A stretch of DNA of 64,000 bases, taken from contig NZ_AP024862.1 in the NCBI RefSeq assembly GCF_024346755.1, positions 1,240,001 through 1,304,000 of the forward strand, given 5' to 3'. Below the pieces are notes generated by a model. That model ran no database searches. It saw nothing but the letters and a program-made list of their open reading frames with translations, and was not told the origin of the DNA. Both the position numbers and the translations under genes were made by a program. Positions 28,208-37,227 of the stretch are shown here, one piece after another. The stretch comes from Vibrio aerogenes. Lineage in GTDB: Bacteria > Pseudomonadota > Gammaproteobacteria > Enterobacterales > Vibrionaceae. Positions within the stretch are counted from its first letter, which is position 1. Each line of letters opens with the position of its first letter.

Positions 28208-28492
28208 TTAATTTAAGCCATATTCGTCATCGTAAAAAATGATCTCTGCGCCATTTTCCAGCCTTATCAGAGAGGCTTTGGAATCTAACTCGTAAGATTG
28301 GTTCAACGAGTTGATATCCAGAAAATTCTTTAATATAACCGTTCGTCCGGAAAAGTCATTCTCAGTCCATAGTACTGACATGGGCTCAACTGAATTTATG
28401 GCATGATCTTGCCTTGTATTCAGACCCGCTTCCGTACTTACAGAAGCCATCGCAATCACTGTTATTGCGTATAGTATACTTTTCAATCTCAT
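28208..28492 (-). CDS. small secreted protein with a beta/gamma-crystallin-like repeat
   Basis: A 94-residue protein with a signal peptide (MRLKSILYAITVIAMASVS, cleaved near TEA-G). The mature part reads VLWTENDFSGRTVILKN, then KASLIRLENGAEIIFYDDEYG: the F-x-G and S-x-I-R-x-x-G pattern of a Greek-key beta/gamma-crystallin motif. The protein stops just as the next motif would begin, so it carries roughly one motif and a half. Bacterial members are often calcium-binding extracellular proteins. This is a hypothetical protein with a structural guess; no partner gene is obvious. Confidence 0.6.
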   Translation of the reverse strand: MRLKSILYAITVIAMASVSTEAGLNTRQDHAINSVEPMSVLWTENDFSGRTVILKNFLDINSLNQSYELDSKASLIRLENGAEIIFYDDEYGLN

Positions 28493-28746
28493 TGTTCAGA
28501 TTTATGTCAGAAAACAGAAAAAATCAGGTTTGTTTTTATGATATATAACAATGAAACGATTTTCATATATGGTTATTCAAAAAAGAACTATCCTTGTGAC
28601 CAATATCACACATTTAACCGAATAGTGTTCTTAATGATATGTTTGTATCCCGTTCAGAATAATTCGTTCTCTTAAGGCAGCATGTCTATAGATATGTTAA
28701 TCTCGCGCTCCAAGAATAAAGCTCATCACATCAACCAGAGTGAAAA

Positions 28747-29133
28747 ATGAAACTAAAAACGATAGTCCTTGCAACCTGTGCCACTTTCATCGTCAGTGGC
28801 TGTGCAAAAAATATAAATGAGATTCAAACGACTGCGTCAATGGAAACTATTCAGGTCGCTAAAGATAAACTGAAAGAAAACAAATATATAGAAGTCACTG
28901 ATAATGGTGTAATCGCTTACACATTAACAACCCATGGTGGAGGATTACGCTGGAAACGAGTACATATCAAAGAAATAAGTTACCGAGTTGCTTGTGAAGA
29001 TTTTAAATGGTTTACAGACCGGGGAATGGTCGTCAGAATGACTTTTCTTGGCAATGGCGGCATGCAAAACGACTATGATATCCATCGTTGTAAAACCGAA
29101 GTACCCACCACTTTATATGCCCCCCATAATTAA
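28747..29133 (+). CDS. hypothetical lipoprotein
   Basis: A 128-residue protein with a lipobox at residues 16-19 (VSGC; Cys19 lipidated) following MKLKTIVLATCATFIV. The mature part is short, mixed charge, with RWKRVHIKEISYRVACEDFKW and a second cysteine pair (C79, C115 approximately) that may form a disulfide. I do not recognise a family. The ATG follows CAGAGTGAAAA. The MarC gene is convergent. Confidence 0.7.
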   Translation: MKLKTIVLATCATFIVSGCAKNINEIQTTASMETIQVAKDKLKENKYIEVTDNGVIAYTLTTHGGGLRWKRVHIKEISYRVACEDFKWFTDRGMVVRMTFLGNGGMQNDYDIHRCKTEVPTTLYAPHN

Positions 29134-29200
29134 ATAAAAAATAAAGCCGGAATGGTGCGAATATCACTACAGTGACATTTCATTAAGCTATCATTCCGGC
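29134..29200 (-). terminator. bidirectional terminator between lipoprotein and marC-like genes
   Basis: GCCGGAATG (29146-29154) pairs with CATTCCGGC (29192-29200), enclosing a second small hairpin TCACTACAGTGA. On the minus strand the outer stem is followed by TTTATTTTTTATT, so it ends the MarC gene. Confidence 0.65.
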
Positions 29201-29236
29201 ATGCTGAACAGATTATCTCACACAAAAACTTGCCAG

Positions 29237-29884
29237 CTAATGCACCTGAAGGTAAGTCGCCGCACCACCAATACCTTCAATTAACATCTGCACACCAATC
29301 ACAGCCAGAATTAACCCCATTAACCGGGTTATGACCTTGACACCATTGTGACCGATATAGCTTATAAACTTTTCACCAGAGACAAAAAACACATAGCTGA
29401 CCACACAAAGAATCAGAAATGCGATGATGGTCACTGCAAATTCAGTCATTCCACCGGCAGATGAAAAATTCATTGCGGTCGCAATCGTTCCAGGCCCGGC
29501 AAGAATTGGCATCGCCAGCGGAGAAACAGCAATGCTCATCAATGCATCACTGCTTTTTTGTTTGTCTTCTTCGCTGGGATGCTGAATAGAAGAATGTTCC
29601 CCACCCTGCAACATATGGTATCCCACCAAACCTATCAGAATTCCACCTGTAATCCTGAATGCAGGCAATGTGATCCCGAACAATTCAAAAATGAGCTTTC
29701 CACCGGCAGCAAACACAAAAATAATGGCAAAACTCACCATCAATGCCCTGCAGGCAACCTTTTTTCGCTCATCAGGGGTTTCGTCAGCGGTTAATCCCAG
29801 AAAAACCGGCGTATTAGCAATCGGGTTCATCATGGCAAAAAAACCCATGAAAACTGAAAGCATGTGTGTCATCAATTGATCCAT
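29237..29884 (-). CDS. MarC family (UPF0056) membrane protein
   Basis: A 215-residue inner-membrane protein with six predicted helices. FFAMMNPIANTPVFLGLT and SPLAMPILAGPGTIATAM are hallmarks of the MarC/YchE/YhgN family (sometimes named NAAT transporters). Its function is not settled; early links of MarC to antibiotic resistance were not confirmed. Start at ATG 29884 (AGAGGG just upstream) rather than the earlier in-frame ATG at 29905. Confidence 0.88.
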   Translation of the reverse strand: MDQLMTHMLSVFMGFFAMMNPIANTPVFLGLTADETPDERKKVACRALMVSFAIIFVFAAGGKLIFELFGITLPAFRITGGILIGLVGYHMLQGGEHSSIQHPSEEDKQKSSDALMSIAVSPLAMPILAGPGTIATAMNFSSAGGMTEFAVTIIAFLILCVVSYVFFVSGEKFISYIGHNGVKVITRLMGLILAVIGVQMLIEGIGGAATYLQVH

Positions 29885-30047
29885 AAACCCTCTTATTTGA
29901 TACATGAATAATATTTGATTCAGTGTGCATGAAAAACGAACGAAGATCTCTTCCTGACCAAGGAAATTGAAATCACGCTTCCCTTCACTTCATACTCCCT
30001 GATACCTTTAATTTTTAAGCAATATGTTTCACATGAGAAATAATAAT

Positions 30048-30959
30048 ATGAAATTTACTTTACTTTCCTTAACTTTAGCACTCTCGCTACCTGCTTCATG
30101 TTTTGCTGCCAGTTTATCTGACTGGATGAATAATGTAGATGACTCAGTACCTCTCACGAATATAACCATTCCCGGTACACATGATTCTGGTGCAACCCAT
30201 GAACCTGTCAGCGGTATTGCAAAGACACAAAATCTTTCTATTTCCGACCAGTTAAAAATTGGTGTGCGCTATCTCGATATTCGTTTACGTCACTATGGCG
30301 ATGCTCTGGTCGTCCATCACGGTTCCGTCTATCAACATCTCAACTTTGACAACGTACTTCAGTCAGTCACCGACTTCCTTTCTATTCATCCTTCCGAAAC
30401 AGTGATTATGGAAGTATCACAGGAGTACAAACCGGCTAATAACACCCGTACATTTGAACAAACCTTTGTTCAGTATAAAAACAGGTCCCAATACAGTAAA
30501 TTCTGGTGGGGACACAGTTATCTGCCCAAACTGGGGGAGGCCCGTGGTAAAATTGTATTGTTAAGGCGCTTTGCGGGATCATTCTGGACATCCGGCGGGA
30601 TTGATATTTCCCGGTGGTCCGATAATGCTGAATTTACAATAAAAGATTCAAGAAACACACCAATTCATGTTCAGGACTATTATAAAGTCAGCGCTTCATC
30701 TAATGACAATAAGTGGCAGGCGGTCTATAAAAATATGAATGCAGCCAAAAGCAGCAATGGTGAAATGTATCTTAACTTCACCAGCGGTTACCGTCCCATT
30801 TTAGGTATTCCGAATATCCCGGGCGTTGCGAATGATATCAATCAGCGTTTGATCAGTTACTTTAATGGTCAGAATGCCGGGAATCATCACTATGGCGTCA
30901 TTATTTCTGACTTTACATCCGCAGATTTAACCCGTGCGGAGCTTAAAAGTTATTTTTAG
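30048..30959 (+). CDS. secreted phosphatidylinositol-specific phospholipase C-like protein
   Basis: A 303-residue secreted protein. Signal peptide MKFTLLSLTLALSLPASCFA. The catalytic X domain follows: NITIPGTHDSGAT carries the first catalytic His and the Asp, and DIRLRHYGDALVVHHGSVYQ carries the second His, the pair used in acid-base cleavage of the inositol phosphodiester. The ISDFTSADLT end and size fit bacterial PI-PLC. The substrate may be PI or a related glycerophosphodiester. No strong ribosome site is seen for any candidate start; ATG 30048 places the signal peptide correctly. Its 3' end overlaps the convergent acpH gene by 17 bases. Confidence 0.87.
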   Translation: MKFTLLSLTLALSLPASCFAASLSDWMNNVDDSVPLTNITIPGTHDSGATHEPVSGIAKTQNLSISDQLKIGVRYLDIRLRHYGDALVVHHGSVYQHLNFDNVLQSVTDFLSIHPSETVIMEVSQEYKPANNTRTFEQTFVQYKNRSQYSKFWWGHSYLPKLGEARGKIVLLRRFAGSFWTSGGIDISRWSDNAEFTIKDSRNTPIHVQDYYKVSASSNDNKWQAVYKNMNAAKSSNGEMYLNFTSGYRPILGIPNIPGVANDINQRLISYFNGQNAGNHHYGVIISDFTSADLTRAELKSYF

Positions 30960-31587
30960 TCTGTATTGCCTCATCCATAACATCTCCGGATGAGGCATTG
31001 CCAGTGGCTGTTAACTTGTTTTCAGCCGCTGTTAAAAGCAAGGGATAAAACTGCTCAAAACCAGCCCGTAAAGTATCATAGTGAGCCTTAAGAAATGGAT
31101 AGCATAAATGCAAAGCATGCATCCGTTCTGAACGTAAAGCGATCCGCTTTAGTGCCCGCTCAATATTATCCATATCACCATAAGACATCAGCCACATCCC
31201 CTGCCACATTTTATGATTCACCGATCTGAACCTTTCCGGTACAGGAAAGGTCATCTCCGATTCCAGTCGCTCTCGTGCATTATGACAGAATTCACTCAGT
31301 GGCAGATCATGAAAGTCATGCCACTGAAGAGAAAGGCAATGATCCCAGAAAACATCCAGTGCAATTGATGCAAAACGTCTGGCCGGGCCGTCAAACAGAT
31401 TTTTCAAGTCGTGGATCACAGGATGATGATCCGTATATGCATCGATAAAACGGTGGAGCCTGATACCCTGAACCACCGCATTGGGAAACTTTCCTTCCGG
31501 ATTCCCTTTAATAAAGTCTCCCAGCAGGTTGCCAAGTAAACTGGACTGGCAGGCATCTGCAATATGTAAGTGCGCTAAATAATTCAT
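30943..31587 (-). CDS. acpH: acyl-carrier-protein phosphodiesterase
   Basis: A 214-residue protein of the AcpH family: MNYLAHLHIADACQSSLLGNLLGDFIKG at the start, then VQGIRLHRFIDAYTDHHPV and FWDHCLSLQW, all typical of this HD-related metal-dependent hydrolase. It removes the 4'-phosphopantetheine arm from holo-ACP, giving apo-ACP. The C-terminus of about 20 residues is poorly conserved and overlaps the convergent phospholipase-like gene. A 38-residue ORF lies 43 bases upstream on the same strand. Confidence 0.9.
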   Translation of the reverse strand: MNYLAHLHIADACQSSLLGNLLGDFIKGNPEGKFPNAVVQGIRLHRFIDAYTDHHPVIHDLKNLFDGPARRFASIALDVFWDHCLSLQWHDFHDLPLSEFCHNARERLESEMTFPVPERFRSVNHKMWQGMWLMSYGDMDNIERALKRIALRSERMHALHLCYPFLKAHYDTLRAGFEQFYPLLLTAAENKLTATGNASSGDVMDEAIQTKNNF

Positions 31588-31630
31588 AGATAAGGAAAAG
31601 GAGACTGTAGATTAACTTATAAAGGTAAAA

Positions 31631-31747
31631 TTATTGATGCTCTGTTTCAGTTTCCTGAATCAGCTGTTGTACTTCAGAAATATCAATTCCTATTTCCATT
31701 GCATCCAGCAATTCCAGGCTATCTTCATTATATTCGTAATCACTCAT
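31631..31747 (-). CDS. 38-residue acidic small protein (hypothetical)
   Basis: A short ORF (MSDYEYNEDSLELLDAMEIG, then a helical tail to H-Q) with ATG at 31747 and a good ribosome site, GGAG five bases upstream. It is strongly acidic, without signal peptide or membrane segment, and looks largely alpha-helical. It ends 43 bases before acpH, so the two may be in one transcript. Spacing, composition and ribosome site suggest a real gene; no family is recognised. Confidence 0.55.
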   Translation of the reverse strand: MSDYEYNEDSLELLDAMEIGIDISEVQQLIQETETEHQ

Positions 31748-31901
31748 ATAAACTCCGCTTTGTCAGCCAGTAAAAACATACTCTGTCTGTGTCTGTTTTT
31801 AATCCGTTTATATGACAGATGTGTGAATACGAAAAGCCCGGTACATAAATTCGTAGATTTGGATCTCAAAATGATCTGCACTAAAACAGAGAAAGACAGA
31901 G

Positions 31902-32066
31902 TGTAAATAATAAATTACATCACGGTATTTTATTTGTACATACCGCTTGAATGACAAATAAAAATACTGAATAATCGGCTCAAAATCCTATATATAGCGC
32001 CATAAATGATAATTTATAGTGTTATTTACATGTTAATAAATCATACTTTGTAAAGATAATTATACA
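31902..32066 (+). promoter_or_regulatory. two TyrR-box-like sites upstream of the tyrosine transporter gene
   Basis: TGTAAATAATAAATTACA at 31902-31919 and TGTAAAGATAATTATACA at 32049-32066 each match the TyrR consensus (TGTAAA, six bases, TTTACA) with one mismatch. The second ends one base before the start codon. In enterobacteria TyrR regulates tyrP and mtr through such paired boxes, so the positions fit the product. The rest of 31748-32067 is AT-rich. Confidence 0.55.
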
Positions 32067-32067
32067 A

Positions 32068-33309
32068 ATGCATAAATCGAAGATTTTTGGCAGTACACTG
32101 ATCATTGCCGGTACGACAATTGGTGCGGGGATGCTCGCATTACCACTGGCATCGGCCGGGATTGGTTTCTCAACCGCTTTGGTCATCATGCTGGTTCTGT
32201 GGGCTCTGATGACATATACCGCGCTATTAATGTTAGAGCTGCATCAACACGCCCCCGCCAACGCAACATTACACACATTAACCAAACAATTTCTCGGAAA
32301 TAAAGGGCAGTGGGTGGCAGGATTTGCCATGCTGTTCTTATTTTATGCACTATGTGCCGCTTATATTGCCGGCGGGGGATCTCAGTTCAGTGAGAGAATG
32401 TCACAGATCGCTGGTATCCGGCTGACAGAAACAGAATCAACAGTGATTTTCACACTCATTGTCTGCCTGGTTGTCACCATAGGAACGAAAACAGTTGATC
32501 ACTTTAATCGTCTGCTGTTTCTGGCAAAAGTAATCGCAATGGTAACCGTCCTGTTCTTTCTGACACCAAATGTCACCGAATCTTATCTGCTGGACATGCC
32601 ATTGAAACAGGGATTGGTGATTGCGGCTATCCCGGTTATTTTCACTTCATTTGGCTTTCATGGCAGTATTCCTGCTATCGTCAACTATCTTGACGGTGAC
32701 ACCCGCGCCTTAAAAAAAGCGATTATATTCGGCTCAGCGATTCCGCTTATCATCTACATTTTCTGGCAGGTCGTCACGTTGGGTGTTATCAGTCAGGAAG
32801 AGTTATCACATCACCATCGGCTGAACGCATTAATTAATGCATTATCATCTAAAGTCCACTTCAGCCAGCTCAACCAAATCATCGGTGTTTTTGCTGATCT
32901 TGCCTTGCTAACTTCATTTTTAGGTGTAAGTCTGGGCTTATTCGAATTTCTTGGCGACACCCTGAAGAAACGCATGGGTAGTCAACAGAACAGAATTTTC
33001 CCGGCAGTTATTACTTTTCTGCCACCGATGTGTTTTGCCTTATTCTATCCGCAGGGATTTATCATGGCATTGGGATATGCAGCAATCGCGTTAACAGTAC
33101 TGGCGATTTTTCTTCCTGTCGCCATGATTCATAAAGCAAGACAAACTACAAATTCAGATAATCCGGTATTATCCGGAAAAACAAATTCAACCGAAGTCTA
33201 TCGGGTGAAAGGCGGCAAGTCAGTCCTGAATCTGGTGACACTGGCAGGCTTAATGATTATCTTTGCACAATGTCTGATTACCTTTAAGATACTACCCGCT
33301 CTGGGCTGA
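32068..33309 (+). CDS. aromatic amino acid permease (TyrP/Mtr family)
   Basis: A 413-residue protein with eleven predicted membrane helices of the hydroxy/aromatic amino acid permease family. It begins with IFGSTLIIAGTTIGAGMLALPLASAGIG and has GFHGSIPAIVNYLDGD in the middle, both conserved in TyrP and Mtr. It probably imports tyrosine with protons. The TyrR-like sites upstream support tyrosine or tryptophan. No Shine-Dalgarno sequence is visible before the ATG. It converges on the binding-protein gene, with six bases between stops. Confidence 0.85.
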   Translation: MHKSKIFGSTLIIAGTTIGAGMLALPLASAGIGFSTALVIMLVLWALMTYTALLMLELHQHAPANATLHTLTKQFLGNKGQWVAGFAMLFLFYALCAAYIAGGGSQFSERMSQIAGIRLTETESTVIFTLIVCLVVTIGTKTVDHFNRLLFLAKVIAMVTVLFFLTPNVTESYLLDMPLKQGLVIAAIPVIFTSFGFHGSIPAIVNYLDGDTRALKKAIIFGSAIPLIIYIFWQVVTLGVISQEELSHHHRLNALINALSSKVHFSQLNQIIGVFADLALLTSFLGVSLGLFEFLGDTLKKRMGSQQNRIFPAVITFLPPMCFALFYPQGFIMALGYAAIALTVLAIFLPVAMIHKARQTTNSDNPVLSGKTNSTEVYRVKGGKSVLNLVTLAGLMIIFAQCLITFKILPALG

Positions 33310-33315
33310 GTGTTT

Positions 33316-34230
33316 TTACTGTGAATCCGGAGTGACATTGTGCTCCGGGTCTGCAACATTCAGCCACAATTTCTTCCTGTCAAACGGTATGAACTCGTTT
33401 GACAGCAGCGGGTTTAACATTCTCATGACTTTCCGGTGATTTAAATTAGCTTTCTCAATACTGTGACGGTGATACTTGTAAAAAATCTGGTCAAAGCTGC
33501 CATCATTCACCATGGCATTCAATCCCTTTTCCAGCCTTCTGGCTAGTTCAGGATGATCTTTACTGACAAGAAGAAATAAGGGAAGCGGATAATACAAGGC
33601 CAACGTTTCTTCGATAGCCATCTGAGGAAATTCTGTTGTTCTTTGTTCCGCTTCTTTAAAAATTTCATTCACACTGCGGGGAAGATAATCAAACCGTCCA
33701 ATCATTAACATGCGGAACAGTCCCTCATAGCTGTTACCTACAAGATAATCAAACCCGTTCAGCCTGAAAATATCAACCTCGTTACTTTTAGTCCATAATC
33801 CGGGACGTAGTTTTCGAAAAGAACCGGGAGAATTCACCTGAGCAAACTGAGCCTGATGTGCTGTACGAACGAATAACAAGTGATAACCTGATAAACCTTT
33901 TCTGAGCGGAATCCGAACCGGTATCAAGTGCTGAAGGTTCTCTTGTGTCGGTTCCCCCCAGATAATGTTTAACTCACTGCCTTTTTTAATCTCTGCCAGA
34001 GAACGTTTCCAGGACATGTAAATCCGGGCGGGACGGAGTATATATGGCCCATCACTGATAAGCGTCTTTTGCAAAGCAGTATCAATGAGTTCAATCACAT
34101 CATTGTACCGGTGATCCATCTCTGATTTTTTTACCGGGTAAATAAACTCCGCGGGCTTAGCGCTCGCTTGTGGACTGAATGAAAGAAACAGTACAAGGAA
34201 GTGTGCGTACACGGCACACATATATCTCAT
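33316..34230 (-). CDS. periplasmic solute-binding protein-like (SBP_bac_3-type fold)
   Basis: A 304-residue protein with a signal peptide (MRYMCAVYAHFLVLFLSFSP, cleaved near ASA-KP). The body resembles amino-acid-type periplasmic binding proteins without an adjacent ABC transporter: GLSGYHLLFVRTAHQAQFAQV, FDYLVGNSYEGLFRMLMIGRFDYLPRS and LALYYPLPLFLLVSKDHPELARRLEKGLNAMVNDG. Such orphan proteins occur in vibrios, some as sensors' partners. Ligand unknown. GAGG precedes the ATG by nine bases. Confidence 0.75.
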   Translation of the reverse strand: MRYMCAVYAHFLVLFLSFSPQASAKPAEFIYPVKKSEMDHRYNDVIELIDTALQKTLISDGPYILRPARIYMSWKRSLAEIKKGSELNIIWGEPTQENLQHLIPVRIPLRKGLSGYHLLFVRTAHQAQFAQVNSPGSFRKLRPGLWTKSNEVDIFRLNGFDYLVGNSYEGLFRMLMIGRFDYLPRSVNEIFKEAEQRTTEFPQMAIEETLALYYPLPLFLLVSKDHPELARRLEKGLNAMVNDGSFDQIFYKYHRHSIEKANLNHRKVMRMLNPLLSNEFIPFDRKKLWLNVADPEHNVTPDSQ

Positions 34231-34330
34231 GACTCATATCCTCAGGCATTTTAAGAATCAGTTTTATATGAAAAACTTCATTAAAAAATAGCCTGAAAAC
34301 CAGCAAACTGCCATTTTGTCATGGAAGCAC

Positions 34331-34361
34331 GCAACAGGCCTTGAAAATCCAGACCTGTTGC
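34331..34361 (-). terminator. hairpin after the emrAB-type genes
   Basis: A stem GCAACAGGCCT / AGACCTGTTGC (one mismatch pair, 9-base loop) lies ten bases after the stop codon of the emrB-like gene. No T-run follows, so it is only a weak terminator candidate. Confidence 0.45.
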
Positions 34362-34370
34362 AGAACAGTA

Positions 34371-35867
34371 TTAAGAATGTGCTTTTACCGGCCTGGTAAT
34401 AAACAAAAATGGTATCAGAAAAACAAAGAGCCACATCAGTATCTGGAATAAGTCAATTGTGGACAACATATAGGCCTGTTGTGTAATTGTCTGATTCGCA
34501 TAAGCAAGCGTTGACGGAGAACCACTTTGTACCACCGAAGACGCCAGTGGATTGTAGGGTGATATTTGTTCAGCCAACACCGAATGATGCACACTGGCAT
34601 TTCTTGTCCATATCCAGGTTGTCAGTGAAGAAGCAAAACTCGCCCCGATTGTCCGGATAAATGTGGACAAAGATGCAGCATCCGCAATTTCAGGCCCGGA
34701 TAATTCCGCAAGTAAAATATTTGTTATTGGCATAAAAAACAGGGAAATACCAATCCCCATAAACAGCTGCACCCAGGCAATGGATTCAAAATCAACTGAA
34801 TGATTGAATGTTGCCCGGAAATAACAACTTGATGCAATCACCACAAATGCCATCGCAGATAGCTGTCGCATATCCAACCGGTTACCAATCTTCCCCAGAA
34901 CCGGCGAAAGAAATATCGGAATAATCCCCATTGGAGCAACAGCAAGTCCTGCCCATAACGCGGTATACCCCATCTGACTTTGCAGCCACTGAGGCAAAAT
35001 CAGGTTAATGCTGAAGAAGCCAGCATAACCTAACGTCAGCAATAACGTACCAAAGCAGAAATTCCAGTTCGTAAATAAGCGCAAATTAATAATAGGAGCC
35101 TTATCGGTCAGCTCCCAGATCACCGTAAACACCAGCATGATGACAGCAAATACGGATCCGGCAATAATCCAGATATTACTGAACCAGTCCAGATCATTTC
35201 CTTTATCCAGAACAACCTGTAATACCCCAACCCCCAAAGCTAATCCGACAAAACCGATGTAATCTAAGCGGGATTTTTGCGGCTCATGCGGATGCTCTTT
35301 CATCTGGCTTAAAACAACTGAAATTGTAAAAATACCAATCGGAATATTAATAAAAAATATCCATGGCCACGTGTAATTATAAGTCAGCCACCCACCTAAA
35401 ATCGGGCCAACAATCGGACCAACAACCGCGACCATCCCTAACAAAGCTAACGCCATTGGCCGTTTGGCTCTGGGGAAAATGGACATGAGCAAAACCTGAC
35501 TCATCGGATATAAAGGCGCAGAGGCCAATCCCTGAAGTGCACGGAACATGACCAGTTCGGTCATCGATTGAGAGATACCACATAAAAACGAAGTGATGAC
35601 AAAAACAGCCAGAGAGCCAACATACAGGTGGACCTCACCAATCTGCCGGCTCAACCAGGCGGTGACAGGTAACCCGATAGCGTTACACACAGTGAATGAA
35701 GTAATAACCCAGGTTCCCTGATTCAGACTGACGCCCATATTTCCTGCGATGGTCGACAGGGAGACATTCGCAATCGTACTATCCAGCACCTGCATAAATA
35801 CACCCAGTGAAATTGCAAACACACAGAGTGAAAAATTGGCAGGCCGAAAACCTTGATCTTCATCCAT
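34371..35867 (-). CDS. EmrB-like MFS drug exporter (DHA2 family)
   Basis: A 498-residue protein with fourteen predicted membrane helices. Motif C-like VAVVGPIVGPILGGWLTYNYTWPWIFFINIPIG and the early LDSTIANVSLSTIAGNMGVS match EmrB and related DHA2 antiporters. It works with the periplasmic adaptor encoded just upstream (start ATG overlaps that gene's stop, TAATG) and an outer-membrane channel such as TolC to expel drugs or other toxic compounds. Substrate unknown. Confidence 0.9.
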   Translation of the reverse strand: MDEDQGFRPANFSLCVFAISLGVFMQVLDSTIANVSLSTIAGNMGVSLNQGTWVITSFTVCNAIGLPVTAWLSRQIGEVHLYVGSLAVFVITSFLCGISQSMTELVMFRALQGLASAPLYPMSQVLLMSIFPRAKRPMALALLGMVAVVGPIVGPILGGWLTYNYTWPWIFFINIPIGIFTISVVLSQMKEHPHEPQKSRLDYIGFVGLALGVGVLQVVLDKGNDLDWFSNIWIIAGSVFAVIMLVFTVIWELTDKAPIINLRLFTNWNFCFGTLLLTLGYAGFFSINLILPQWLQSQMGYTALWAGLAVAPMGIIPIFLSPVLGKIGNRLDMRQLSAMAFVVIASSCYFRATFNHSVDFESIAWVQLFMGIGISLFFMPITNILLAELSGPEIADAASLSTFIRTIGASFASSLTTWIWTRNASVHHSVLAEQISPYNPLASSVVQSGSPSTLAYANQTITQQAYMLSTIDLFQILMWLFVFLIPFLFITRPVKAHS

Positions 35868-37096
35868 TATGAATCCTTATGATTAACAATATCATTGGAT
35901 TTAACAATATCCTGAATGATTTTTTCTACGCCGGATAACTGTGCCTGATAGATATCGGTCTGATACCGGGGTGACGCCGGAGATGTACCAGAGAGCAACT
36001 TACCCTGTTGATCCTGAATATCAACATTAACCTGCATCGACAACCCAATCCTCAACGGATGTTTCACCAACTCATCTTTTTGCAGTCTGATACGGACCGG
36101 CAACCTTTGAACGACTTTAATCCAGTTTCCCGTCGCATTTTGTGCCGGTAACAATGAGAATGCACTGCCTGTACCGATGCCCAGACTTTCAATCACACCA
36201 TGAAATACCGTCTCATCACCATACAGATCAGAAATCAGTGTGACCTTCTGTCCTATCCGCATGTTTCTCATTTGTGTTTCTTTAAAATTCGCATCAACCC
36301 AAACCTGATTCAATGGAACGACAGCCATCAGCGCAGCACCGGGATTGACTCGTTGTCCAACCTGAATATTCCGTCGTGCGATATACCCGGATACAGGAGC
36401 AACGACCCGGGTTCTTAGCTGATTCAGATAGGTTTTACGTAACTGAGCAGCTGCAGTACGGACCAGTGGATGGGATTCAACATCGGTGTTATAAGTCATC
36501 GCTTCCTGTGACTTCAGTTGCTGAATCGCCACTAATAATGCCTTATGAGATGAATCAACCATATCTTTTGCATGGCTGAGTTCTTCCCTGGATAACCCTC
36601 CGGACTTCACCATTTCCTGCCGGCGGTGATAGTCTGTCTTCGCCTTTTTCAGTGCAATTTCTCTCTGTGCCACAACGGCTTTTGCCTGCTCAACATTATT
36701 AAATAATGAACGGACTTTGCGAACCGTCTGTGCCAGATTTGCTTTTGCAGTCTGAACCGCAATATATTCATCACTTGGGTCAAAACGAACCAGCTCACTT
36801 CCCTGCTGGACATAATCACCATCATCAACACTGATTCGGGTTACTGTGCCAACAATCTGGGGCGTTATCTGAACAAGATTGCCATCAACATAGGCATCCT
36901 CAGTGGTCACATGACCAGCTTCAAACAGGTAATACCAGCCTGTTGCACCACCCGCAATCACACACAAAATGAACACAAATATGAGTAAACTTTTTTTCCG
37001 TTTTCCCTTTGGGGCAGGTGGCAAATCACTATGATTCGATTTCTCATCGTTATTTTGAGTGGTATTTTCTTTATTCTCTTTATTATCTGTAGCCAT
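35867..37096 (-). CDS. EmrA-like HlyD-family membrane fusion protein
   Basis: A 409-residue adaptor: cytoplasmic N-terminal tail with many Lys/Asn/Glu, a membrane helix near residues 37-57, a lipoyl/barrel-sandwich hybrid (VTTEDAYVDGNLVQITPQIVG, GDYVQQGSELVRFD), a coiled-coil hairpin, and APVSGYIARRNIQVGQRVNPG. It couples the inner-membrane MFS pump to an outer-membrane channel. The start is set at ATG 37096, preceded by GAGG; the longer frame begins with 24 residues without adaptor character. No regulator gene is adjacent. Confidence 0.9.
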   Translation of the reverse strand: MATDNKENKENTTQNNDEKSNHSDLPPAPKGKRKKSLLIFVFILCVIAGGATGWYYLFEAGHVTTEDAYVDGNLVQITPQIVGTVTRISVDDGDYVQQGSELVRFDPSDEYIAVQTAKANLAQTVRKVRSLFNNVEQAKAVVAQREIALKKAKTDYHRRQEMVKSGGLSREELSHAKDMVDSSHKALLVAIQQLKSQEAMTYNTDVESHPLVRTAAAQLRKTYLNQLRTRVVAPVSGYIARRNIQVGQRVNPGAALMAVVPLNQVWVDANFKETQMRNMRIGQKVTLISDLYGDETVFHGVIESLGIGTGSAFSLLPAQNATGNWIKVVQRLPVRIRLQKDELVKHPLRIGLSMQVNVDIQDQQGKLLSGTSPASPRYQTDIYQAQLSGVEKIIQDIVKSNDIVNHKDS

Positions 37097-37227
37097 TAAA
37101 ACCTCAATGTATCTGTTATTCTTCACCAGAATGTAGCCCTGGTGACAAAGGCTTTTTATAACCACCACCTGAAAACTGAATCAAACTGATGCTGGCTTTT
37201 TCTGTTAATTCGGGAAGGAAATGGACT

